Shown here: piece by piece, positions 23,835 to 33,159 of the stretch
Numbering within the stretch: position 1 is the first letter of the stretch
Layout: the number at the start of each line of letters is the position of its first letter
Origin: Neoechinorhynchus agilis
Lineage: Eukaryota > Acanthocephala
Assembly: GCA_051530055.1 (NCBI GenBank)
Contig: CM121342.1
Coordinates: 9,672,001-9,736,000, forward strand
Length of the DNA stretch: 64,000 nt
Direction of reading: 5' to 3'
Notes under the pieces: generated by a model
The model's database searches: none
What the model saw: the letters and a program-made list of their open reading frames with translations, nothing else
What the model was told of the DNA's origin: nothing
Program-made: the position numbers and the translations under genes

Positions 23835-26152
23835 TAGCATTGCGTTGGGGTTCGCCGGCGGATACACGGTCCCCCAACTTTAAGAATGGCGATTAAAAGT
23901 CATATAAAGAACATAGCAAGTAAAAAAATTTTCATATAACTGTAGAGTCTAGATTACCCTGTGAAATTCTAATCTACGGACGTTGTGGTGCTATGAATCC
24001 CGCTAACTCCTTCACGCCATTAAATGTCAGTAGAACAATACGCTCGAAAGTTACGTTTTAGTTTGAGACTTCGGTGAAATGGTTGACAATTTAGATGGAG
24101 AATCTGAGTATTTTTGTGGCTAAAAGTTGAACACTTTTTGGTGTACATTTACTCCTGCCGTTATTATAACCTTATGTTTATGAGATTAAAAAGTTGCGAT
24201 TTCAGTTCAAACCCATGGTTAAGAGAGAGATGAAGACGCTTAAGCGTTACCTTTGTACGTCTTAAAATACCTGGATAAAATCTTCTTGCTCATATTCTGT
24301 CTATTATGAACCTATCTAAAACTCACAAAGGATAAAACTTTGAAAAAGCATAGAAATCAAGTAGGGTAACTTTCTTAGTAATACGTTAAAGTGAGGTAAA
24401 ATGAATCATTCAGAAATCAACCTTAGCCATTTACGATTCAAACACACAAAAATCCGAGTTTAAGGTACTTTGAGTAAACGCTTTCTAACGCTTTGATAAA
24501 AATGAAGTCAATCTTTATACTTACGATACTCTGCACGCTGCTACTATTAAATCAAAGTACGAAGTTGTCCAATAAATGTATTATATCGTTCGATAAGCCC
24601 GATTATGCAATCATCAAATGCGGTGGTGCAGAAAACTCCAGTGAAACGCATTTGAATTTAGAGGATACAGTTAATAAAATAATCAAAAACGAAGTTTCTG
24701 TACTATTAATGGACGGACTTCCAATTAAAGAAATACCAATGAACTTAAGTGATATATTCCCAAAACTCTCTGAGATATACATTCTACAACACACTGCACT
24801 ATCTTCAAACCTAGCACTGGATTTTGCTGGAAATGTAAAGAAAATCCATCTGCAAGATACAAAGATCGAACAGATTTACTTAACAAAAATTTTGCCAGTT
24901 GAAGAAATCGTTATTACTGGATCAAAACTTTCATCTATTCATCCAGAAGTAGGCAAAGGGCTTCCATTCTTGAATGTCTTAAGCTTAAGCAATAACAATC
25001 TGAGCAATATCAATACGCTCGTAGGATTTTGCAGTTTAAGAGAACTGAACATAGACGAAAATCAAATAGCGGTTCTCGAATTCTCAAAAGAAATGTGCTT
25101 TTCCAATTTGAAAAAAATATCGGCTTTGAAAAATCCGACGTATTCGACAAAAATCGACGCGAGTGTAAATTTGAACAACCTTCGGGAAATTAAAATTTCT
25201 GTAATTGGCGGGATCGGAGTCCATATTCAAGAGTTACAAAAGATTCAAAGTCTACAACGAATCACAATTCAGGGAGGAGCCGACCGAAGATACGATGCCT
25301 CGGAGTTAAAAAATCTTTGGAATTTAAGGTTGTTAGAGTTAATCAAGGGAAATTTAAAAGCAGTACCAAAAGGTGGAATCTTGACAAATACGACTATTAC
25401 GGCACTGTCTGTCGCTTGGAATTCGATTTTAACGATACAAAAATCGGATTTTGAACAATGGACACGACTTGAATATTTGGACCTATCGAATAATAATATG
25501 AAATTTATAACATTTGATGCTTTCGAACTACTCTTCAGTTTACGCATTCTTAGTTTTAAAGGTAATAACGTACCGAAAAAAGATGTCTTCAGCTCATTAT
25601 TCCGATTGCGTTGGAAATCGACATCAAATTTGCTTGAAAGAATATTTTTGGCAAAAAAATACAAGAAATATTTTTCCAGAGTATCGAGTGTCGAAGGATA
25701 TTGGACCGGCCATTTAGATTTTTGGACTATGAGATTCGGAAAACAATGCGTTAATTAAAGCTATAAATTTTTGTCATGAGTTGTATTGGACGCTTGATAG
25801 GGATAAGCAACAATGCGGCAATTACCTATTTCCACATTTTTGTTTCACCTAATAGTTACATTTAAATTTGATCTAAACGTCCAGTTTAAATAACGGAATA
25901 ATACCGAAAATGATAATTGTCAAGTGTGCGGATTAAACACTTAAAAGCAATGACAAATGTTTTGAAAAAATGTCGGAATTATCCGACGTGAAATATCGGA
26001 AATAAATCCAAAACTACCAAAAGAAAATATCTTTTTCCTATCGAAGACAATAATCAAAGACATTATTTTAGATTTTTCAATAGGTCGCGCAAACTTGGAG
26101 GCGGAAATATTTTTTGTGGTTAAAAGTAAATTTGCTCAATCTTTGTAAGTTT
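23835..26152 (+). repeat. 2.3-kb inverted duplication, left copy (LRR gene)
   Basis: The reverse complement matches 52866-55182 almost throughout, with the copies about 27 kb apart in opposite orientation. The duplicated block includes the LRR gene, about 660 bp upstream and about 390 bp downstream, including a fragment of MITE family 2 near 25,940-26,080. Confidence 0.92.
24502..25758 (+). CDS. Secreted leucine-rich-repeat protein, copy 1
   Basis: A 418-residue single-exon ORF. A signal peptide (KSIFILTILCTLLLLNQS) is followed by a Cys-containing cap and irregular LRRs. The clearest repeats are near residues 160-190 (LNVLSLSNNNLSNI) and 325-375 (LEYLDLSNNNMKFI, then LRILSFKGNNV). There is no C-terminal membrane segment or GPI-like tail, so it is probably secreted. 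The start is the first ATG of the frame, followed directly by the signal peptide. The partner at 54516-53272 is nearly identical except for a cluster of changes in the last 35 residues. The family is not recognised; extracellular recognition or adhesion is the general role of such LRR proteins. Confidence 0.8.
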   Translation: MKSIFILTILCTLLLLNQSTKLSNKCIISFDKPDYAIIKCGGAENSSETHLNLEDTVNKIIKNEVSVLLMDGLPIKEIPMNLSDIFPKLSEIYILQHTALSSNLALDFAGNVKKIHLQDTKIEQIYLTKILPVEEIVITGSKLSSIHPEVGKGLPFLNVLSLSNNNLSNINTLVGFCSLRELNIDENQIAVLEFSKEMCFSNLKKISALKNPTYSTKIDASVNLNNLREIKISVIGGIGVHIQELQKIQSLQRITIQGGADRRYDASELKNLWNLRLLELIKGNLKAVPKGGILTNTTITALSVAWNSILTIQKSDFEQWTRLEYLDLSNNNMKFITFDAFELLFSLRILSFKGNNVPKKDVFSSLFRLRWKSTSNLLERIFLAKKYKKYFSRVSSVEGYWTGHLDFWTMRFGKQCVN

Positions 26153-26169
26153 ATTATAATAATACGTTT

Positions 26170-27180
26170 TATTTGTTGATTCATAAAGAAGAGGAACCAA
26201 TTTACCTTCCCCGCTTGCGTTCCTCTGCGGCAATTGCAGCACTTCATTCGCATTGCGAGGAATATCTTAGATTGGACAGAGCAAGAATGTCCGCACAAGT
26301 AGCGTCCCAGAGAAGGGATTTCCCTTCTCGCCACGGGAACACAGTTACCCCATCCGGTCTTCGACCGTCGAGTCTGCAGAGGTGACTCGGTTCGAGCAGA
26401 TTCGGTTGGAAAAGTTGGGAGTTTTAGTGCCTCCGATGGAGGATGTTTTTGGTTCAGGGTTTCGAGAGTTTTCTAGGATGCAAACAGCTCCTCGGATATC
26501 ACCATCAGCAATTTTCGAGGAGGTGCGTTCCCCTATGGACCTAGCCGGAAAATTAGGTGTTCTGTAGGCCCGCGATAGGTAGCTCGAATTGCGTCTGAAA
26601 AGAGTTGATCGAAGGACGCGACCCTTTCTTTGATTGAGGTCACCAACGACCCCTCGGAACTGTCACCAGCGCGAAGAACCAGCCTGGTAAAAGCGAAGAG
26701 ACGTGTCCATGCAATGTCAGAACCGTTCTCTAAGAAATCCCCAAGGATACCGAGCGCCCTTTGGGATCCGTTTCAGGATGTTGCTGTGCAGAACGCGCAA
26801 CATATCAGGGAATGGCGTGAGAATGATCTGAGGCGCTGGGACATTCCGAGGAGGTTGTAGGTCCGAGATGACAGACCTTGGGGGCGGAAGGAACCAGAAC
26901 AGCGGGATCTGAAGGGACCGTGCATCCGAAATAACCCGGATTTGTTGAGGCAATAGAAATCACCAAACTCCGAACAAAAACTACCAGAGAAAAGGTGACC
27001 CGGAGGTTCGATACCTCGGCGTTTTGCTGTAAAGCTGTTGCGTCATCATCATTGAATTCGACGTTGTCCGATTGTCGTGTGATGGGTGATGATGGTTGAA
27101 AATGTTCTGACGAGGAGACCAGGCCTAACGCTTGTTGATTATTACCACTTAATCTCATATTGTTGGAATCCAATGCTTGC
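26170..27180 (-). mobile_element. Internally deleted R2-superfamily LINE
   Basis: The minus strand starts with an N-terminal ORF from Met at 27,173 that runs, with a frame change, into ILHSNILKRIPKGAR-like sequence near 26,780 (as VLHSNILKRIPKGAR). It then passes straight to the 3'-terminal nuclease segment at 26,390-26,200 ([17 protein letters not shown], then [16 protein letters not shown]). The whole RT core is absent. It could be a non-autonomous derivative or a simple deletion copy. Confidence 0.55.
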
Positions 27181-27525
27181 TTGTAGGTTACTGTATTTTA
27201 TCCTGGACTAATTCTATGTGTTGAACATTGCTTGTAAGTTTTTGTTTGCAAGTGTTTAATCGCTAGCTTCTCTACCTGCTTAGAAAGCTTTCCATGACGT
27301 CACAGTTATGCACTACATTGCATAGCTCTGTCCTATGCTTTGCCCTTTAAGGGACTCCGCGAGAGGGAGTCCCCCATTTATATCCAGGATTAAAACCTCG
27401 TCCAAACACATAAACATTGCTGACGTCATAAGACTAAGCATTTTTCACAATTTTCTATATTTTTCTCCATACATTTGTCGCTAACACACATTCTTCTTGA
27501 CGTCTGTTTTCGTCATGAAACTCGA

Positions 27526-27634
27526 TCGAACCATCATAGTTTTTGCAGCGTAAAAAGTATATCTTACTTTAAAATTGTTGATCGGACCATCATAGTCTTC
27601 ACAGCATAAGAAGTTTCGTACTTTAACGTATACG
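27526..27634 (+). repeat. Two-unit tandem repeat next to the 28S fragment
   Basis: Two degenerate units, GATCGAACCATCATAG...ACTTTAA and GATCGGACCATCATAG...ACTTTAA. They lie just beyond the 28S 3' end and could be a remnant of rDNA spacer, though that is only a guess. Confidence 0.5.
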
Positions 27635-27739
27635 CGTTATCATTTTTGAAGTGTTCTCGATCAAAATTGTGTACTATTGCGTCACTCGGGGGATATGGAT
27701 GGGTGACGTGCGTCTTTAGCACACAAATCCACCGGTTGA

Positions 27740-28421
27740 AACGATAAGTCTCAATAGTTCGCAGTTTGGTGGCTACTCTACTATTTACGACACGTTTACC
27801 GAGAATTAAGTCGTCTGCAAATGATTTAACGCACAAGTACAGCGAGATATTAAACACTTCTGCCAACTACGCTGGTCAATTCATTTTATAAGTAGACACT
27901 GAGCGCAGATGATGAAGTCGCCGCTGGCGGATAAATCGTCGAGAAGAAACGTAATTTCCGCGTGGAAAACCTCGTTCGTTCTCACATTTGTAATAAATCC
28001 AGACCGCCTAGTGCGCATTAGTGTTGTTGCTCCTAGGTAGGCTTCCGACTTAGAGGCGTTCAGTCGTAATCCTGCGGGCGAAGCTTACCGAGTGCTTGTA
28101 CCTGATGTCCAAACCTGCGGTTCCTCTCGTACTTAGCAATCTTTTGCTCTTTCGCTCTATGCGAGGTTTCTGTCCACGCTGAGATTGCCTTAGGATACCT
28201 GCGTTAGGTTTTAACAGATGTACCGCTCCAGTTAAACTCCCAATCAGTCTGTGTTCTCAGACCAGACACTCCTTCGACACTAAAGAAAGGATTATATATC
28301 GCAATTAGCGAATTAACGCTCGCTGAATCACTGAGTTAGTAAATGAACAATGATGGTAGTGGTATTTCACCGGCGCGGCCTCCCACCTGTTCTACTCCCA
28401 TCATGTTTCTTCACAGAGACT

Positions 28422-28459
<38 letters not shown>

Positions 28460-28532
28460 TGGTTTCGCTAGGCTGCAGACAGGGACAGTAGGAATCTCAA
28501 TCACTAATTAGATGACGAGGCATTTGGCTAGT
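27740..28532 (-). pseudogene. 28S rRNA 3' portion, rDNA pseudogene
   Basis: The minus strand reads as the last about 0.8 kb of 28S rRNA. It shows TAGCCAAATGCCTCGTC, then GTTGAGCTTGACTCTAGTC, GGTGAAATACCACTACC, ATGTACCGCTCCAGTTAAAC (on the plus strand) and CTGAACGCCTCTAAGTC, in the right order. It begins exactly at the R2 target site. Compared with the universal core from memory, two short conserved stretches are missing: one right after CTAATTAGTGA, and one between TAGCGAAACCA and GCGGGGAAAG. This is therefore most likely a dead copy, not part of an active array. The exact 3' end is uncertain. Confidence 0.85.
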
Positions 28533-29115
28533 TAAATTTATCAAATACAACAGGCGTTCGTGAGGCCATTCCTCTGATTGTATCGCGATCATTCTTAGAT
28601 TATTCCTCTTGAACGAATTGTTTTTCTTGTTCGTCCATAATTGTATCGATTGTGCATGAATGCATTGAACGCTATCAATGACTTTTCTGCTGCTGTAAGA
28701 ACGAGATTCAGCCCGGTTTTCAGATTTAGGTATAGCTTACTCAAAGTTGAGAGAAGGTTATTTGAGATGGTACCTCTGCTTCCCACGACGATAGGTACTA
28801 CTTCTATTGCCTCCTTCCTTACCCCAAACACACTAGCTGTAGCGGGCCGTGTATTCTGCGGTTACTAACTCTCGTTCATAATAGACGGCAACATCAAATA
28901 CTTTTACAGCAGCGTTCCTGTTATCATACATTATAATGCCTGGCTTGAAGAGAGCTCCTGTGTCTGTTATAATTTGATTTTCGGTTCTAATATGGGCATT
29001 CTTTATTGCCGGCTTAGTATTCGCATTTTGTATGGCCCATACAAGCCTCTTCTGTACCACGTCATGTAACCTAATCATGGCTCCTGCGTTGCCTTCACAA
29101 TCGTTAAGGACATGT
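28533..29115 (-). mobile_element. R2 retrotransposon 3' end inserted in 28S
   Basis: The minus strand encodes the R2 C-terminal region: HVLNDC, RLHDVVQKRLVWAI, the restriction-like nuclease motif ALFKPGIIMYDNRNAAVK then VFDVAVYYE, and VVPIVVGSRGTISNNLLSTL. The element ends immediately before TAGCCAAATGCC of 28S, which is the canonical R2 insertion point and orientation. The ORF is split into two frames (29078-28833 and 28831-28595). The Asp expected after KP reads Gly. The copy is 5'-truncated near 29,115. Confidence 0.8.
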
Positions 29116-30480
29116 GGATTGGTTTAACGGCGTTTGCTGCTCCCCTGGTTTAATAGTGGCGAATTTTATGTTGCTGGCTGCGAGCGTGTCCACGAACGTG
29201 GCATCCCAGAGAACAGATTTGCCTCCGCTCGCCACAGGAATATTGTGGCAACGTCCGGTCTATGGCGGCCATCGAGTCGGCAAAGATTGCTAGGCTATAG
29301 GATGTTGGGCGCATTCACAGTATTCAGGGCACGACTGAGAATTGCGTTCACTTCGGCGTCGTAAGTGCACCTTTCCCCTGATTGTGACAGACGAGACCAT
29401 TCCATTCCGATGGCTCCACAGTCGTCCGCAATGGCAGCTGTGGGGTGTACACATCGGTACCCGAAGTCTCAGGTTCACTGCAATCCCTACTATCTCGTCG
29501 GAGAGAAGGTTATGCACAGAAGTTTTTGGGATAGCGTTGAGCCAAGCACCCGATTCTCTTGTACAGACTGCCGCCAGTCGAGTTCGGTTCACCAGGTCAC
29601 GAAAATCTGAAATTAAAGAGTTATGAATTCTTGCTACCAGGGGTGAGTCCAAACTGACCGTTTGCAACCATTGACGGGGACCTGCTCGCTGCCTGAATCT
29701 CCACACCAAAGATTAAGAGCCTCCACGAAATCTCCATCAAAAGTGTAATTCTCGCCAAGAACGGATTGAAATATTTTGCGGCTTGCTTCATCGGATCCCA
29801 AATAAGCTGGCAGAGAAATATCGGCTGCTTTTCGAATACCCAAACCGCCGGACGACCCAGGCAAGGACGCTTGATGCCAAGCCTCGTCCGAAAACTGAGT
29901 ATTTAAAATTTTCTCGAGAGAGGCCTTTACCGTCTCATCTAATTTTGCCAGCTTATTCTTATGTCTAAAAAAGGTGCTGTGCGCAGCTTGTACAGTACTT
30001 TTGGAATAAAGAGGGTGTTCTTGATCAGGAACAGGGCCTCGTGTAAAGAGAATTCATCAACTCGTTTGCACAGCACCGAAAGTTGCGGTTGAAGATTGGC
30101 AATCTCTGCTTCAACATTAGAACCGAAAATGCAACTTCCTAGAAGACTCAACCGGTCAAGAATGATCAATTCTATCCCGGGAGCCGGTTCTGAAAATCGT
30201 TCACGATAGTTTGCCTGGACGCCTCATCTTTCACGTTCATCACTAATATCTCGCAATTCGCGGCATTCAATGCCAATTTTCGCCGTCTTCTTCACGAGTG
30301 TCTCAAAATCGCGCAGTACTACAGACGGGTTACCTCCGAGCGTGGCATCGTCCAGATACCAGCCGTTAAGGCTGGACTGGAGATAGTGCACGACGGGATT
30401 GATTGCGAATGAGAAAGCTATTGGTCCCAAAGGATCCCTTTGTTGATCTCCTCATTCTGATCACAAAACGTTGTCATTGA
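29116..30480 (-). mobile_element. Second R2-superfamily LINE, RT to endonuclease, degraded
   Basis: Minus strand. The RT near 30,430-30,224 has MGPIAFSFAINPVVHYL and WYLDDATLGG. A thumb region follows at 30,169-29,940. Next come SGAWLNAIPKTSVHNLL and CTPHSCHCG near 29,580-29,430, then a nuclease segment with LWDATFVDTLAASN near 29,200. This nuclease is a different subtype from the KPG-type one in the adjacent R2 3' end, so two elements or a chimera are joined near 29,115. Several frames are used, and it lacks the VETLGALG-type C-terminus. Confidence 0.7.
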
Positions 30481-30489
30481 ACAACAAGG

Positions 30490-31000
30490 GAGCTGAAGTC
30501 TCATGGGCATTAACGAAATAGCGAAATGCTTCTGGTGCGTGATATCTTACTACTTCGAGCAAATCTGCTCTGTGAACTGTGTTGAAATCACGTTAAGGCT
30601 ACCAAAAACACTCGTTCAATAACCGGTTTTCTTAGAACCTGCATATAGGAATTAATTCGTTATAAAAAGCTTTCCATTATTTCGAACTTTTGATAGAAAT
30701 TACAGTATCGAAAGTTGAAATAAGATATTTTCTAGCTATTGCCTTTTGATGAATGAAACTGCAGAAAATATTAAATCATGAGGAAATTTAATCATTTTTG
30801 CGAAAAATGAGCCGCTTATGAGTTCGGAGTGATCATAGGACCTCAATCTCTAAATTTCAAGTTAAAATGAAATACTCAATATAGTATTTCTTTGTCAAGG
30901 ATGAATTCTTTAATAGCGCTGGAACCAATAGAATTGTTGTTTTTAGATCGGATTTGTCAAATTCAGTAATAACGCGATAAATCCACGCCTAAAACATCAA
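30490..31000. other. No gene seen
   Basis: AT-rich sequence between the LINE and the YP cluster; only short open frames. Confidence 0.4.
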
Positions 31001-31040
31001 AAATAAATTAAGTGCCGATTTAATGTTAAGACTATTAATG

Positions 31041-31172
31041 TTATTGAATTGAACATCCGCTGCTTTTTGGAGGAGTCTGTGGACAACAATAGGGTGCGGG
31101 ATACGAGTAAGTAGTTGGGTACACATTGTAGATTGGTTGAGGGTAGTAGGATCCGTAATAACCGCCGTACAT
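31041..31172 (-). CDS. Tiny Tyr/Pro/Cys-rich protein (YP family), copy 2
   Basis: A 43-residue ORF, MYGGYYGSYYPQPIYNVYP to SSGCSIQ, differing from copy 1 at three residues. Upstream, a 38-bp word ending ATTTTACGTCCTTTTGTAAC is tandemly duplicated (about 31,206-31,280). It faces copy 3 in divergent arrangement, with a truncated Cys-rich gene between them. Confidence 0.6.
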   Translation of the reverse strand: MYGGYYGSYYPQPIYNVYPTTYSYPAPYCCPQTPPKSSGCSIQ

Positions 31173-31475
31173 TTCTTGAAATAGAGATGAAACTAAACCA
31201 AGTTGTAGATGTTTTCAAAAATGATTTTACGTCCTTTTGTAACATGTTTTCAAAAATGATTTTACGTCCTTTTGTAACGAACAGTGAGTAATTTTGAGAT
31301 AATGTGTGGGTGGTTGTTATTCACGCACGTTTACAGAGCTAAATTTCTCCTTAACTTAGTCACACAAAAATATCGCTAATTGTTCAAAATGAATAAAAGC
31401 AATAAATTAGCATTTCCAAATGACATCCGAAGATTCACCTACCTCAGAATTAGTTCTCAAACGAAATACCTTTAG

Positions 31476-31785
31476 ACATTTGTCCTAGATTGGTAAAACT
31501 TCCGATTGGTTGTGGTAGAAATTGATTCTGACCAAAGGACGTTAAAGTGCTGCATCGACAAATCTGTGGTTGATGCTGCGGACAACACAAAGGATTAGAG
31601 TTCATGTATGGATTATACTGGAACAAATCTTGGTTCATTAATCCATATCTTATTGTTCCATGTCGTCTTCTTCGGCCGATTGAAAGTTAGTGGCCCATTT
31701 TGATACCGAGCAATGATTTTAGACTAAGAACGATGATAGTCGTATTGAGAAGACTGAGTGATGATCAGTTTCCATTGATTGTTTT
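31476..31785 (-). pseudogene. Truncated third copy of the Cys/Pro-rich gene
   Basis: The minus strand matches the first about 55 codons and the upstream about 110 bp of the genes at 3988 and 22682. It then breaks off after SFTNLGQMS into unrelated sequence. The first ATG is changed to ATA, while the internal Met6 remains. The Cys-rich tail is missing. Confidence 0.75.
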
Positions 31786-31979
31786 ATTGTAACATCATTG
31801 ACTCGGATACGTTTTAATTTTTTAGATTTTATGGAAATCCCCCTTTACTGTCACTATGTTAAGCATCTTTTATGTTCGCCGTGTAAACCTCCCACAATTA
31901 CTCATTTTTAAGCTCATAAAAAGCATGAACGCATCTTTTCCTTTGAGTCTTTTTCGTTTTCACCATTGTCGTATACGAC

Positions 31980-32114
31980 ATGTACAGCAGCTACTGTTAC
32001 GGATCCTACTACCCTCGACCAATCTACAATGTGTACCCAACTACTTACTCGTATGCAGCTCCCTATTGTTGTCCACAGACTCCTCCAAAAAGCAGCGGAT
32101 GTTCAATTCAATAA
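31980..32114 (+). CDS. Tiny Tyr/Pro/Cys-rich protein (YP family), copy 3
   Basis: A 44-residue ORF, MYSSYCYGSYYPRPIYNVYP to SSGCSIQ. The N-terminus differs from copies 1 and 2 and carries an extra Cys; the rest is nearly the same. The coding similarity continues a few bases past the stop, and the 5' flank is different. Confidence 0.6.
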   Translation: MYSSYCYGSYYPRPIYNVYPTTYSYAAPYCCPQTPPKSSGCSIQ

Positions 32115-32379
32115 CTTTAATAGTCCTGTCGTTTGAGCCGAATTAAATGTGCTTTCATCTCGTAATGAATGTAGCCGTCGGGTTTTCACCTTAGCATTGA
32201 TATTGCAAAAATTGTGCTTTTTTGAACTTTTTATTCGTTCATATTGCCTTACTATAACTTAATCATATTTTTTGTGGTGCAAATGCAAAGGTCTGACTTT
32301 AAAGAATTCGCGCGCTTGCACAGTAAACTCTAATGCTCAGAATATCATTGCTCATTATTAATGTTTTCGAAGATATTTG

Positions 32380-32565
32380 ATGGCGTGCGTTGGTATTGAA
32401 CGATCTTTTTCAATACAAATGACACTTTTTAATTTTAAGCCGCCGTATCATATAGAAAATGGATTCCTTGGTGAAGGTTATTCATTTAAATACAACGATT
32501 GGGGTTGCATTTGGCAAAAAATCTTTAGTAGAAGGCATGAGTGTTGCTTGACGTGCTTAAAGTAG
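32380..32565 (+). CDS. Possible small Cys-rich ORF inside the YP cluster
   Basis: A 61-residue ORF between two YP genes, ending RRHECCLTCLK. It has no homologue in the window, and chance is possible. It is listed only because of its position and Cys-rich end. Confidence 0.2.
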   Translation: MACVGIERSFSIQMTLFNFKPPYHIENGFLGEGYSFKYNDWGCIWQKIFSRRHECCLTCLK

Positions 32566-32706
32566 TATACAAACGATGATAATGACTCGACTAAAAACAC
32601 TGAAAACGTTCATTAAGTGACTAAGGTTGCCCACCTTGAACTTAGTCACATTTAGATTACAAATGTTCTGAGAAATTTGCTTAGACATTTCTGCAACAAA
32701 ATCGAG

Positions 32707-32844
32707 ATGTATCGCGGTTATTCCCAATCGATTTGTTATCCGCGATCAGGCTACAATGTGTACCCTCCATTAACCGTCCAAGTTAGGTCATATTGTCCAC
32801 CATGCCCTCCCGAACGTCGTAGACGAAGATGTACGATTCAATAA
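32707..32844 (+). CDS. Tiny Tyr/Pro/Cys-rich protein (YP family), divergent copy 4
   Basis: A 45-residue ORF beginning MYRGYSQSICYPRSGYNVYP and ending PERRRRRCTIQ. It shares MY.GY, YPR..YNVYP, YC.P and C.IQ with the other three, but has an Arg run in place of KSSG. AATAAA follows 11 bp after the stop, and AG lies directly before the ATG. Its divergence in a conserved frame is the best evidence that the family is coding. Confidence 0.6.
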   Translation: MYRGYSQSICYPRSGYNVYPPLTVQVRSYCPPCPPERRRRRCTIQ

Positions 32845-33159
32845 CCTATTTGCTCAATAAATTTGGTCTGACGTATTGTTTCTTGCTTGAGGCTCCATGG
32901 ATTATTTTACTCAATAAATATTTTATAAAGATTGTCGCATTCTAAACGGTCATTTCAATAGGGATGAAGAATTTACGCAGACTAGGGATTTCCCTTTGGA
33001 AGTGAACACAATTAAAATTTCGATGCATTTAATAAGCGTAAACACAATCGCCCTTCTCACCATGGGATCGAAAAAGTTGTTGTGACCAATGAAAGCCTTG
33101 TTACCATAACAACTTAATTTCGAATTTCTGCGAGTAAACTTAAAATCGAGCGACCTAGA

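Noticed and set aside
25269-25664. 131-codon antisense ORF inside the LRR gene, also present in the second copy
   Set aside because: It is a shadow of the LRR coding strand. Its conservation follows from the duplication, and it has no domain.
28060-28520. Possible complete functional 28S gene
   Set aside because: Only the part 3' of the R2 site is present and two universally conserved stretches are missing, so I call it a pseudogene.
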